NCBI RefSeq assembly: GCF_905147365.1 | Contig: NC_056425.1 | Span: 4,409,501-4,473,500, forward strand | DNA length: 64,000 bases | Reading direction: 5' to 3' | Source: Aricia agestis | Taxonomy: Eukaryota; Arthropoda; Insecta; Lepidoptera; Lycaenidae | Shown here: in pieces, positions 11,375-21,800 of the stretch | Layout of the letters: each line of letters starts with the position of its first letter | Position numbering within the stretch: the stretch's first letter is position 1 | Notes under the pieces: generated by a model | The model's database searches: none | Told to the model about the DNA's origin: nothing | What the model saw: the letters and a program-made list of their open reading frames with translations, nothing else | Translations under genes and position numbers: made by a program

Positions 11375-11934
11375 GTTCGAGATAGGTTTTCCCCATAATA
11401 TAATATATAACAAAATATTTCTCAACGTCGCTAAAGTAGCTTTCACTTAAAAAATATCGATTTCGATAAAATTTACCACATTTTCATCTTACTACAAACA
11501 ATATTTCGATTGCCTTGATACTTTATTATAACTGCCTACATTGTTTCAGAATCGAGGCTGCAAAATTCATTCTTTCATTGTTCTTTTACAATACTGACTC
11601 TTTTGTTGTAGCGGCAAAATATTGCATCAATCTTTACAGATTGACATGATATTTTCTGCTAATTTAATTTACTAATACTTTGCTTGTATATATATTATTT
11701 TAGACACAAGCTAAATATTTTTAGAACAATCTAGTCTTGTTGATTCAATGAATCTATTAATAGGCCGATGGTGAATTTCTACGTTATTTGGTAGTGTTAC
11801 ATTAATACAATCGAAATCTTTACACCTTTTCTTAATAACTAACTGCAATCTTATGTTGATATTGTATATAATAATATCAAGTTACAGAATTGTAAACTTT
11901 ATTTTAAAAAGAACAATTTTTCTCTCACTTTTTT
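11375..11934. other. AT-rich sequence without recognised features
   Basis: No open frame of note and no repeat end was recognised. Confidence 0.5.
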
Positions 11935-12118
11935 AGTTAAAAGTGCGAGTTTCTTACGCCGGTTCTTCTCGCCGGGGTAGTTCCCGAACCGGTGGTAGGC
12001 ATCAGGTAGACATTCTGAAAAATTTTTATTCTTTACTGAGAAATAAAACATTTTTTATTTATTTGAATATAATATGATTCAAATAAATATAAAATGTTTT
12101 ATTTCTGAGTAAATTTGA
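11935..12118. repeat. Retroposon tail with inverted arms
   Basis: TTCTTACGCCGGTTCTTCTC and GAACCGGTGGTAGGCATC resemble a 3' tail common to lepidopteran LINEs or SINEs (memory-based). It is followed by TACTGAGAAATAAAACATTT at about 12034 and its imperfect reverse complement AAATGTTTTATTTCTGAGTA at about 12093, so two tail ends lie in opposite orientation. Confidence 0.5.
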
Positions 12119-12218
12119 ATCAAATTTTTTGTGGTGTTGATGGTTTTCCGATCGCGGTCGCTTGACAAAAGATCGGAAAGCCAACTTTACGGTATCTCGG
12201 TATCTACAATGCAATTCG

Positions 12219-13069
12219 ACGTAGATATACAATGTAAATATTTTGTATTAACTTTGACTACAGACGAAGGCTGTTTGACTACAAATCTAGTCAAATATAA
12301 TATAATTAAACAATGTCCCTATACAATGTAAATCTTTTGTATTAACTTTGACTACAGACGAAGGCTGTTTGACTACAAATCTAGTCAAATATAATATAAT
12401 TAAACAATGTCCCTATACAATGTAAATCTTTTGTATTAACTTTGACTACAGACGAAGGCTGTTTGACTACAAATCTAGTCGAATATAATATAATTAAACA
12501 ATGTCCCTATACAATGTAAATCTTTTGTATTAACTTTGACTACAGACGAAGGCTGTTTGACTACAAATCTAGTCAAATATAATATAATTAAACAATGTCC
12601 CTATACAATGTAAATCTTTTGTATTAACTTTGACTACAGACGAAGGCTGTTTGACTACAAATCTAGTCAAATATAATATAATTAAACAATGTCCCTATAC
12701 AATGTAAATCTTTTGTATTAACTTTGACTACAGACGAAGGCTGTTTGACTACAAATCTAGTCGAATATAATATAATTAAACAATGTCCCTATACAATGTA
12801 AATCTTTTGTATTAACTTTGACTACAGACGAAGGCTGTTTGACTACAAATCTAGTCAAATATAATATAATTAAACAATGTCCCTATACAATGTAAATCTT
12901 TTGTATTAACTTTGACTACAGACGAAGGCTGTTTGACTACAAATCTAGTCGAATATAATATAATTAAACAATGTCCCTATACAATGTAAATCTTTTGTAT
13001 TAACTTTGACTACAGACGAAGGCTGTTTGACTACAAATCTAGTCGAATATAATATAATTAAACAATGTC
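12219..13069. repeat. 94-bp minisatellite, 9 copies
   Basis: CAATGTCCCT falls at 12311, 12405, 12499 and onward with an exact 94-bp period. Copies are nearly identical. The first has AAATATTTTG where the others have AAATCTTTTG, and one A/G site in CTAGTC(A/G)AATA reads A,A,G,A,A,G,A,G,G across the nine units. The unit contains TTTGACTAC twice and GACTACAAATCTAGTC, an imperfect palindrome. There are no spacers, so this is not a CRISPR array. Confidence 0.96.
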
Positions 13070-13387
13070 CCCAACTTTCAGTACTATCAGTTCATAACTA
13101 GAGTGCACTCTATAACCGAATGCGGCTCTCGAAGTTAACAAATTGTGGTCGATCCATTGCGGGCTGAGTATTTAGCGGGGGGCTGGCGCGTGTTGACTCG
13201 CGAGAGGGCTCTTCAGTGGAGGGCGCGGTGTCAAGTGGCTACGTGCCTTACAGAGGATACCTCTGACCTCAATACTTGAATTTTGCGAATTCTCAAATTA
13301 TTAAGATACAAGACAAACTTGCTTTTGTAGGCTTCGATATTTCGAATTGTAGGCGGAATTTTATGAAGGGTGGTAAAGCTGATTTTT
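13070..13387. other. No recognised feature
   Basis: Mixed composition with a GC-richer patch at 13170-13260. No protein-like open frame or repeat end is recognised. Confidence 0.4.
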
Positions 13388-13792
13388 AGGGTTCCGTACC
13401 CAAGGGTAAAAACGGGACCCTATTAGACTTCGATGTCTGTCCGTCTGTCTGTGTCTGATTTCTGAAATTTTCACAGATTGTGTATTTCTGTTGCCGCTAT
13501 AATATAACAACAAATCCTAAAAAAAATGTTTAAGGAGGGCTCCTCTACAACAAACGTGATAGTTTCGGCCTTTTAGAGTTTTAGTAGAGCAATCTACATC
13601 AATTATGGCAACGGGTAGGCATTTGAATTTTTTCACAAAATTGTGTAATTTAATATTTAATTATAATATTAAAATAAAATAAAAATGTTAGGGGAGCTCC
13701 CATACAAAAAACACAATTTTTGGCCTATTTTTGCTCTATAACGGTACGGAACCCTGCGTGCGCGAGTCCGACTCGAACTTGGCTGATTTTTC
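13388..13792 (-). mobile_element. GGTTCCGTAC-bounded repeat, family F, copy 1
   Basis: Bounded by AGGGTTCCGTACC and GGTACGGAACCCT, with the outer GTGCGCGAGTCCGACTCG palindromic block at one end. Related copies are at 15835, 47710, 56341 and 57372. It is a ubiquitous lepidopteran non-coding repeat by memory; its class (SINE, MITE or LINE tail) I cannot decide. Confidence 0.7.
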
Positions 13793-14018
13793 ATCTTTTC
13801 TATGCTATTGTTCTGTATTGAGCTATAAGCTTAAGGATACTATAAATAAGTATATTTACTAATAATAATAATTAAGTTAACCCTCAAATGAGGCTTGCTT
13901 TAAGCTATAGAAATAATACACGTATGTTTTATCTTTTAATACACGTTGAAATTACTTAGCTATAACTTGTAACTTGTAAGTCTTTCATGTCAATTAAATA
14001 AATCAATTCCTTCGTGTG
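13793..14018. other. AT-rich sequence without recognised features
   Basis: No feature is recognised. Confidence 0.4.
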
Positions 14019-14026
14019 TATTTGGG

Positions 14027-14209
14027 CAGGGCCCCCGCTACCATATGTGCAATGTGTGCAATGCACACGGGCGCCATCCTATAGGGGCGTCAAATTGCCA
14101 TCTTTAGGGGCCCCAAAACCAAGGTCCCAAAAAATCTAGCTAAAGGGGCCGGGCGCCAAAATCCTTTTTTTGCACACAGGCGCCAGTAGTAGCCCTTACG
14201 GGGGCCCTG
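14027..14209. mobile_element. hAT-like MITE with CAGGGCCCCCG ends
   Basis: The left end CAGGGCCCCCGCTACC and right end CTTACGGGGGCCCTG are inverted repeats. The flanks TATTTGGG and TAATTGGG match at 7 of 8 positions, as an 8-bp hAT duplication would. A second copy lies at 45601-45763. The interior GCACACGGGCGCCATCCT and GGGGCGCCAAA blocks are shared. Confidence 0.75.
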
Positions 14210-14217
14210 TAATTGGG

Positions 14218-15470
14218 TAAGTCCTCAATTCGATTATCCACCAAAATATACCGAAATCCGGTTGCAGTATTCTAAACAAATGTTGACATAGATAGTCTCC
14301 GTAGTTGGGTATCGGAAAGCAATTTGTTATAGATCCCCGCACGGACGCATATCAAACGTGGATCTACGTGGATCTTCGGCGCTCCTTATTTGGCTAGATT
14401 ATACAGACTTCCAGAAAGTATGTTTGTTTTGATTTTAAACTCTGCTGTTTTTAGTCGCTTTTTTAACGCTTCTTTATATTTTTGGATAGATTATTATATC
14501 AAAAACTGTTTCCTTCTTTGAATAAAAAAAAATGATATTTTAAAAAAGGTATATAATATATGCTTATAATCTTATATCAATCAATTAATCTATATAGATA
14601 AATAAGACAATATAGGTTTAAAAAATTGGCAATATCCAGCTTAAGAATATTTTTTTAAGATTTTGAAATTGTTTAAGTAATATAAAAACCAGATCAAAGC
14701 AAGCAAACCCTAAAACAAAAGTACAGTGTTTTCTCTTTGAATATCGATTTGGGAATCATGGAAAACCATTCCATCAACGAAGCATATCTGTCAATTCGGT
14801 TAAAGATCCGCGTAACTCTCAACAAAGTTGTAAACAGGGCATCCATAATATTAAACGCAGTTTTATTACATTGAAGACTTAATTTTAACTTTACAGATGA
14901 ATTCAACTCATTCCCTGACATTAATCAAAACTTGTAAATAAAGGGCGGAAGTTGAGAGAAATTATAATATCTTTATAGAAACAGTTTCTGGTCTTATGTT
15001 GGTTGGTTGGTTATGTGGATTACTATACTAATCGCAACGGCGATATGCTCTCCGGGAGTGCCGGTAAACAACAAAACCAAAAAAAATATTTTTAATAGAG
15101 CCGTTAGTAACAGTCAAGTAATTAATAAGTCCGAATTTTAGTGAAATTAAGAAAGTCCTTTGCTTTGTATATATAGACTATAGACTAATGTTACATAATG
15201 CATATTTTAATGACTGAACTTGCAAACAAGAAATGTTTACTATTTTAACAAAATATACAAAAAATAATTCCATATCCGATACATCGATAAAATAAATGTA
15301 ATGAAACAATGAACATGCCTCGAGGGAGCCGCCCGCCGCCCGGGACCGGAGCCCCGACATAAAGATCGGCCAAATTGTAGGTGATCATATTACTTGCGAC
15401 ATTTTATTTATACGGTACCTGTGTATTTTATTTTCACTAATAAAGGCAATGGGTTACATTTTTATGGTCG
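14218..15470. other. Mostly unassigned AT-rich sequence
   Basis: 14290-14400 (GGTATCGGAAAGCAATTTG, TAGATCCCCG) resembles 30120-30200 and is probably an old shared repeat. The rest shows no recognised gene or element. A short GC-rich patch lies at 15315-15360. An open frame on the minus strand at 14694-14921 has no recognisable motif. Confidence 0.4.
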
Positions 15471-15540
15471 ATTTACACGGGTGACTAACGGGTCGATTTT
15501 AGTCACCCGGCAAGTCACCAGTCAACAGTAGTTGCAGCGA

Positions 15541-15655
15541 GCGCACCTGCAGCTCTTCTGATGCTGCGAGTGTCCATGGGCGACGGAAGTTGCTTTCCAT
15601 CAGGTGACCCGTTTGCTCGTTAACCTCCTTATTTCATAAAAAAAAGCGGTTTGGG
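15541..15655 (+). mobile_element. SINE G, 3' fragment
   Basis: GCACCTGCAGCTCTTCTGAT through CATCAGGTGACCCGTTTGCT to TTATTTCATAAAAAA is the 3' third of SINE G. Upstream (15470-15535) the inverted words GGGTGACTAACGGGTCGAT and TAGTCACCCGG suggest that it landed in or beside a small fold-back. Confidence 0.75.
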
Positions 15656-15707
15656 TATGAAGAGGTTACATACAGACACACTTTCGCATTTATAATATTA
15701 GTATGGA
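15656..15707 (-). mobile_element. Helitron family A, 5' end fragment
   Basis: GCGGTTTGGGTATGAAGAGG through CACACTTTCGCATTTATAAT and ATTAGTATGGAT. Only the 5' end of the family is present, directly abutting the poly(A) of a SINE fragment. Confidence 0.65.
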
Positions 15708-15834
15708 TATTTCGAAGCACGCATAAATTTTCAACGAGCGATGGAAAAGGAGATATTGTTTCTTCCCTTACGACTATTCGATTAGGTCACGTACGTCCTG
15801 ATACAAAGTTTAACGTTATTTACCGAGTCCAATA

Positions 15835-16262
15835 ATCGGCCAAGTGCGAGTCGCACTCGCGCACGAAGGGTTCCGTACTGTTATATAGAGAAAGTTGGTA
15901 AAAAATGTGTTTTTTGTATGAGAGCCCCCTTAAACATTTATATTATTTTAATTTTATTATTAATTATTAAAGTACAATTAAAATTAAGAATTATGTATTT
16001 CAAGTACCTAACTGTTACCATTATTGAATACAAGCAAAAAAGCCCACAAAATCACGTTTGTTGTATGGGAACTCCCCTTAAATATTAGTTTTATTTTGTT
16101 TTTGTTTGTTATGATAGCGTCAACAAAAATACATGTTCTGTCAAAATTTCAACTCTCTAGCTATCACCGTTCTTGAGGCCTGAAGACAGACAGAGGGACA
16201 GACAGACATCGAAGTTTTAATAATAGGGTCCCGTTTTTATCCTTTGGGTACGGAACCTAAAA
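15835..16262 (+). mobile_element. Family F repeat, copy 2
   Basis: Starts AATCGGCCAAGTGCGAGTCG then AGGGTTCCGTAC and ends GGGTACGGAACCTAAAAA. CAGACAGAGGGACAGACAGA lies near the right end. No coding function is seen. Confidence 0.75.
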
Positions 16263-16735
16263 AATGCACATCGACGCTAAAGAATTTTAACGTCATATTA
16301 TCTCATTATGCTATTTTGTCTTTTTAATTTTTATTCGATATTCGGCGAGAAATTCCAAAATTGATCCTCTGCATTTCACCGATTCAAAATACTTTGGAAA
16401 AATGGTCTCGTTATTTTAAAAATCTGAGCATATTGCGAACATTCGAACCGAAATTCGACGCATGACATTCGGCCTAGTACGTGTAATCCCACACTGGGTT
16501 TCGAGTTCCGACGCTCAGATTAGGGGATTATAATTGGGGGATGCCAAACGAGCTTCCAATTTGTTCGCGCGTCACCTCCGATTACTAGTTACCTTCATAA
16601 TATGGGCTTTCGCATAAATTTCGCATGGATGGAAATTAATACACGTTTTACGTGTTATGTCATTCACGAAGCTTTAATATTATACCTTCTTTGTTCACTG
16701 GTTTATAGCGAGGCTCTTGACCGGAAGGTTGTAGA
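16263..16735. other. No recognised feature
   Basis: AT-rich; no motif or repeat end is recognised. Confidence 0.4.
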
Positions 16736-16743
16736 TTCAATCC

Positions 16744-17442
16744 CATAGCTGGGCATTAACTCGTTAATCCGGTAATCGTTACCAATTTGATTAACGGATT
16801 AACTTTTAAGTTAACTTTTAATAATATTAACGGACTCGTTAACTTCCGTTAATATGCAGAAGTCCGTTATTCGTTAATCCACTGCCTACTATTTACCGCA
16901 CGGCACAGCGGCGCGGCGCGAAAACAGGTTGACAGTTGTAACTGTTTCGCCGAATGAGTGAGTTTACCGGAAGCCCAATTCCCTACACTTCCCTTCCCTT
17001 CCTTACCTCCCCTACCCTGTAATCCTATTCCCTCTTTAAAGGCCGGCAACGCACCTGCAACTCTTCTGATGTTGCGTGTGCCCATGGGCGACGGAAGTTG
17101 CTTTCTATCAGGTGACCCGTTTACTCGTTTGCCCCCTTATTTCATAAAAAAGGTAAAATACAATAATTATAAAAGTATTTTGTTTTGTCCCTAACCTGTT
17201 AACTTCCAGAACCTAAACCAACAGGTTTTGTATGTACACTAAAACAATGATATTAGTCATAACAAGGCAATATTACACATATTAACGGATTAACGATTAA
17301 CGTTAACTTGCGTTTTTTTGTTTTAATTTGTCTTCGTTGTCGTTTGTTGAAATGCAACGCATTAACGTTTAACGAATCTAACTTTTTTTAACGGATTAAC
17401 GATTAATGAAGTTAACTATTTGATTAACGGTGCCCAGCTATG
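16744..17442. mobile_element. hAT-like element, interrupted by SINE G
   Basis: The ends CATAGCTGGGCA and TGCCCAGCTATG are flanked by the perfect 8-bp duplication TTCAATCC (16736-16743 and 17443-17450). Both subterminal regions are packed with GTTAAC, GTTAATCCG and ATTAACG words, as expected of clustered transposase-binding sites. The interior holds no coding sequence, and a SINE (16939-17152) sits inside it. Confidence 0.87.
16939..17152 (+). mobile_element. SINE G, 5'-truncated, inside a hAT-like element
   Basis: From TGTTTCGCCGAATGAGTGAG through a CCTTCC-rich pyrimidine tract, GGCCGGCAACGCACCTGCA and CATCAGGTGACCCGTTTACT to TTATTTCATAAAAAA. The 5' promoter half is missing, as usual for LINE-dependent insertion. 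Confidence 0.85.
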
Positions 17443-17539
17443 TTCAATCCCGACTTCGATTCGAGTTCCGCGTCAGACAAAAAAATGTTCATAAGTTTTT
17501 AGGGCAATACAGGCATGTATGATAATCTCATGTAAAAAC

Positions 17540-17745
17540 TGCGCCGATCTCTCACCAGTCGTATCGGTCTTCATATCAGTAGGACGGCTACTGGGTTATG
17601 AGAGTAAAGGATCAGAGACTGCTCTTGTGTACTAATACTACGTAGGTAAATAATTGGGCACTACGAAAAAGCGCCTGCCTAGCTGGCCTGTTATAAATGA
17701 AACTGGCCACCGTCACAAAAACCGGTGTGAAAGGCATTATTGTCT
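17540..17745 (+). mobile_element. tRNA-derived SINE 2, 3' part
   Basis: GCGCCGATCTCTCACCAGTC through ACTGGGTTATGAGAGTAAAG and GAAACTGGCCACCGTCAC matches the complement of the copy at 11000-11374. The tRNA-like head is absent and the sequence is diverged. Confidence 0.7.
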
Positions 17746-17750
17746 TTATT

Positions 17751-18470
17751 AAAATACTAGCGACCCACCCCGGTTTCGCATGGGTATATTTTATACCCAT
17801 GCGAAACCGGGGTGGGTCGCTAGTATTTTGACTATTGTCACTGAAAAAATGATTAAAATCGATTCAATAGTTTTGATTTATAGTCATTACTACCCGTGGC
17901 CCGCATTGGTCGGTACTGCCGCAAAAGCTACGTCCCGTAATTTTAAAATCTGTAATATCTTCGAAAATATTCATGTAAATTAGATGCTGTAAAGAGCCAT
18001 ATAGATCGATATTAAATGTATTTAAAGTATTTAATTAAATAAGGATAAATGCCGTATTGCTTAAAATCGCATCCAAAATAAGCCATTATTTGTGATAAAA
18101 AGTAAATGACAAAAAACTGTTATTGTGGGATATCCATAAGAGATAGACATATACCATCGCGGACTTTTCTGTAGAGCTTTACATTGTGTATAATACTTAC
18201 TTAGTACATTATTTTGATATAAATCTCGTAGGGTTCAGCCTGCGTTTGCAATGTAAGCGGAAAAAATGTAATTATTTACGACGTCAAATTAGAAACCTCA
18301 AAAATAACAGCTTGTAAAATAAATGCTTATAAACCTTCCTCTTTAATCAGTCTATCTATTAAAGAAAACCGGATCAAAATCCGTTGCGTAGTTTTAAAGA
18401 TTAAAGGGAACAAAGGGACATGAGGACAGAAAAAGTGACTTTGTTGTTTTATACCATGTACTGATTAGAT
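17751..18470 (-). mobile_element. Helitron-like repeat with a palindromic 3' terminus
   Basis: On the minus strand the 3' end reads through CCGGGGTGGGTCG to CTAGT, like other lepidopteran Helitron ends. Downstream, AAAATAAATGCTTATAAACC, AAAATCCGTTGCGTAGTTTT and GGGACATGAGGACAGAAA are words I recall from a common Lepidoptera repeat. The terminal 38 nt is duplicated in inverted orientation (17751-17788 and 17792-17829, perfect, 3-nt spacer TTT). Non-coding. Confidence 0.6.
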
Positions 18471-19185
18471 GTATCAAAGGTTTTTTATTTGACTAGGTAC
18501 AATTTCTTATTTCACCCTCGTCGTAATATAGGGCCGAGTATTAATTATTTTAGTTTCTACACCTCATGATTAAGTAATAACATTAAGCCGCAAGGCCTCC
18601 TTCAATATTTAATGACTGGTACAAAGTTTTGCTTAGCTGTATTAAAGAATAGCTAATTACAAAACATAATGTTCTTTCATAATGATAAAACGACTAAATT
18701 GTTTTAATCGCCCCTAAGAGGAAGCTAATTGTTACGAAACTGTCGACTCATTCAAAATGGCGCTTGTAACATAAAATGGCGGATCATCGCCCAAAACTTG
18801 GCTAATTACACTTGTAATACACAAAACTCGGTTCGTATAATTTGTCTACATCTCTGTACAGGTGGTTCATTGTGACACTTGTTTGCGTGGATATACTTTA
18901 ATCTTCTATAAGTAAATAAGATAAATAAAAAATAATTCCAATTTTTGTTAGTCTTCTGCTGCCGAGATTTGGCTAATTTTAGTCTTGAAATATTTGTGGA
19001 AGTCCAGGAAAGGTTTTTACTTAGATGAATGGTCTCGCGCTCGCCCTACGACTAGATACCGTCGGAGTACTTGAAAAATGCGGCAACAAATCATACGCCT
19101 GATAAGGCGTAAGCGCGCCAGTCGCGCCGCAGGCTTCGGGTGAGGTCGAAGTCGATAATTTTCGAAATTTTAAGTTACGTCCGTA
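18471..19185. other. Unassigned; trace of Helitron family D
   Basis: 18965-19020 (GATTTGGCTAATTTTAGTCT, GAAGTCCAGGAAAGGTTTTT) is a fragment of family D. The remainder is not recognised. Confidence 0.45.
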
Positions 19186-19190
19186 GCAAA

Positions 19191-19291
19191 ATGCCAGTTT
19201 GCGTAGTGAGACTATGCAATAATAACACTACAAGAAACAAGAAAGGTACTGGCATCACATACCATCAGTCAATATTATATAAATCGTCATA
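19191..19291 (+). pseudogene. THAP-type zinc-finger N-terminus remnant
   Basis: An ATG in good context (GCAAAATG) opens MPVCVVRLCNNN and continues to KKGTGITYHQ. This fits the start of a THAP domain: Met-Pro, C-x4-C, a basic stretch, then a G-I-S/T-F/Y-H block about 20 residues after the second Cys. THAP domains bind DNA and occur in host regulators and in P-element-like transposases. The frame ends at a TAA at 19288-19290, after about 32 codons, so the second Cys-His pair is absent. No convincing splice donor follows. I read it as a broken exon. The resemblance is by eye only. Confidence 0.5.
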
Positions 19292-19440
19292 AACACAGAA
19301 AAATAATATAAACCTGAAAATTCGGATCGGAATACCGCTTGATGTTCAGTGTTGCCAATTACCATAAACTAAAAATTCCCAATTTTTTCTGAGATTGTGA
19401 TTTTTATTTATTTATTTATTATATCTTATTTTTTTTTTTA

Positions 19441-19630
19441 TATAGATAGTGGCTGAGTGGATGAGCGCATTAAAATCTCTAGCTTGGGTAGCTGGTTCGA
19501 ATCCCGCCAACGGAACAAAAAGTTTTCAAAGTTCCTGGATCATGAATGTGTATTAATAAAAATGAATTATGAGTATCATATTATAATAAAAATCTTAAAT
19601 ACAGTTTATATTTTATGTAAGTACACAATA
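19441..19630 (+). mobile_element. tRNA-derived SINE 1, diverged copy
   Basis: A tRNA-like head GTGGCTGAGTGGATGAGCGC and a B box GGTTCGAATCCCGCC are followed by the family body GGAACAAAAAGTTTTCAA, GTGTATTAATAA and AATAAAAATCTTAAAT. The 3' end of the full copies is missing. Confidence 0.8.
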
Positions 19631-20257
19631 CAGTAACAAATGAGAAAACAAATTTAACATTTGCTTTTTTATGACTCACTCTTAACTTTCGTTAAACTTC
19701 CTACCATTGTTTTTGTATTGTTTTCTCATCAATATTGTACCCATTATATTTCGTTGACCTAAACAACGTTGTTATTTTATCGCATTCTTTTCGAATGGAC
19801 TTTATTCCAATGGTTAAGTTTATCTGGTGATTAAAAAATCAGCACTTACTATACAATAATAATAAATTACAAGACCACAGCAACTAATTTTTCCCCATTG
19901 ATTGGGCACCAGTCACGTATCTGGCAACCCGATTATCTACCCACACAACAATATTTGTGCATTATTTTACACACACTACAATATTGAGGTGCCGCATTCG
20001 GGAATCTGTGTTTTCTATACAGCGCGGTATCTAGCCGAGCGCGCGCGCGAGACCAATCATTTATCTTAGGGTTTTTATTAGAAGGAAAGTGATACGAAGT
20101 TTACCGGTCAATTAGTTTGAATATAGAATGCCAGCAACTTCAGTGCACTGAAATTCGTTTATCGAGCGAACCGTAACTTCTGCGATAAAAACTATTCTAT
20201 GTCAGTCCCCAGAACTCAAAGTATTTGCCAAAAATGTATTAAAATTGATTCAACTTT
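19631..20257. other. No recognised gene; short Helitron D trace
   Basis: AGTGATACGAAGTTTACCGG near 20090 recalls the 3' end of Helitron family D. The rest is unassigned. Confidence 0.4.
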
Positions 20258-20260
20258 TTA

Positions 20261-20432
20261 GGGTTGATTCAGACTGCAACGCGACTGTTAGATATGCATT
20301 TCTGAATCTGTATGATCTGTATGGATTTGACAGATTCGCAAGACGTCTCACAAAATTGAAATCTGTCAAATCCATACAAAATGCCGCGCCGCGTCTCGCC
20401 TCGCTTCGTCGCGTTGCGGTCTGAATTGACCC
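20261..20432. mobile_element. Harbinger-like MITE, first of an abutting pair
   Basis: Ends GGGTTGATTCAGACTGCAAC and GTTGCGGTCTGAATTGACCC, flanked by TTA (20258-20260) and TAA (20433-20435). The interior holds further inverted words (ATGGATTTGACAGATT and AATCTGTCAAATCCAT). Confidence 0.85.
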
Positions 20433-20435
20433 TAA

Positions 20436-20587
20436 GGGTTGATTTAGACTGCAACGCGACGCGTAGATTCATATTTAACTTGTATAGATTTGACAGATTT
20501 CAATTGCGTCAGACGTCTTGCGAATCTGTCAAATCCATACTAATTTAGAAATGCATCTACGCGTCGCGTTGCGGTCTGAATCAACCC
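20436..20587. mobile_element. Harbinger-like MITE, second of an abutting pair
   Basis: Same family as the preceding element, with ends GGGTTGATTTAGACTGCAAC and GTTGCGGTCTGAATCAACCC. It is flanked by the shared TAA on the left and TTA (20588-20590) on the right, and its terminal repeats are longer and better conserved than those of its neighbour. Confidence 0.88.
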
Positions 20588-20590
20588 TTA

Positions 20591-20891
20591 GTGACAAGAC
20601 ACAACAGTCACCAAATTAAAAATGCATGCAGTATGAATGTTTTTTCATGCTTGGTGTAAATATTCAACTATTTGAAACACATTTTAAATGTTACTCGTAT
20701 ACTTACCAAGTAAAATATTAATAATGCACCTGAAAAACAAAGCTGGCCACACAAAAGATTTGTAATACAAGTTTTAAAACACAACTGGCGAAGTTTTAAA
20801 GAAGATTGGCCAGATCTCGAAGGGGAGCCTGCACAATAAATACATCTCGTAGATTACTTCGCCTTTACGTAGAGAATGTTTCAATATTATA
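20591..20891. other. No recognised feature
   Basis: AT-rich; nothing recognised. Confidence 0.4.
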
Positions 20892-21122
20892 GTCCGTGCA
20901 ATCCACGAAGACGCGCCCCACCACTTTTCGGGTGAGCATTTTTCTCTTTGACCGTGACGCTTTTTCTTAATTGGTCTATTTATTGTAGTGTGCGCGTGCA
21001 CTCATAGGTAATTAGTGTGTACCGATTACACTCAAACATAAGCGAAAGCTTGCACACATAAATATATACTATAAACGATTAGGAGGAGTAGTGGGGCGCG
21101 TCTTCCTGGATTGCGCGGACTA
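20892..21122. mobile_element. Fold-back MITE, TAGTCCG ends
   Basis: TAGTCCGTGCAATCCACGAA with GACGCGCCCCACCAC on the left pairs, with a few mismatches, to GTGGGGCGCGTCTTCC and GGATTGCGCGGACTA on the right. The interior is non-coding. Confidence 0.75.
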
Positions 21123-21536
21123 TCCAGCGAGCTCTATTCTACTAGATGGTACATTGCTCCATTGCATTGGGGTACCGCAGCGGAGCCGCGTTTTTTAGAG
21201 ATGTGTGATATGATCACGTCCAACAAGTAAACGTTGATATGTTTACGTGGCGTTTTGACGGAAGGAGTGCCGGTCATATTTTTAAATGAAACGATCAAAA
21301 CTGAACCTTTCTCACCACACAAGAAGAAAGATAATGAATATTTACTTACGTATTAATGAATATTATGTTCTTGATGTACTGCATGGCTGGTGAGACATTT
21401 GCAATACTTAAGGAGAGTACTCGGTACTCGATTCTCATTATAATTATGTAATAAAATTAGGTACATACTTAATTTTTTACCAAAATTCCCTTCAAATAAA
21501 TGAATCATGGATCCTGAGTGAATTACGCGGCTAGGC
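21123..21536. other. No recognised feature
   Basis: Two short minus-strand open frames here show no recognisable motif. No repeat end is recognised. Confidence 0.4.
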
Positions 21537-21800
21537 AACTCTCTATTTCTTTACTCTAATAACCCAGTGGAGCGGAAGACAGACACGACTGGCGAGAGAT
21601 CAGGCGCAGGACCAACTTTTTACATGCCCATCCGACGCATGAATTATCTTGTCAGCCAATCAGATGATCAGCCTGCATTGTCCTAATCAAACCTGGAAAT
21701 AACATTTGTCCAACGCGGGAATCGAACCCACGACCAAGTCAAGAGAATTGAACCCAAGTCATGAGCCACACTCTAAACCACTGGACCACAAAGGCATTAA
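21537..21800 (-). mobile_element. tRNA-derived SINE 2, 3'-truncated
   Basis: The tRNA-like head is read on the minus strand from 21797 (GCCTTTGTGGTCCAGTGG) with the B box GTGGGTTCGATTCCCGC. The body matches 11000-11374 up to CACTCTCTATTTCTTTACTC, and the tail is missing. Confidence 0.8.

Noticed and set aside
12219..13069. CRISPR-like array
   Set aside because: Units are joined directly with no unique spacers, and the context is eukaryotic.
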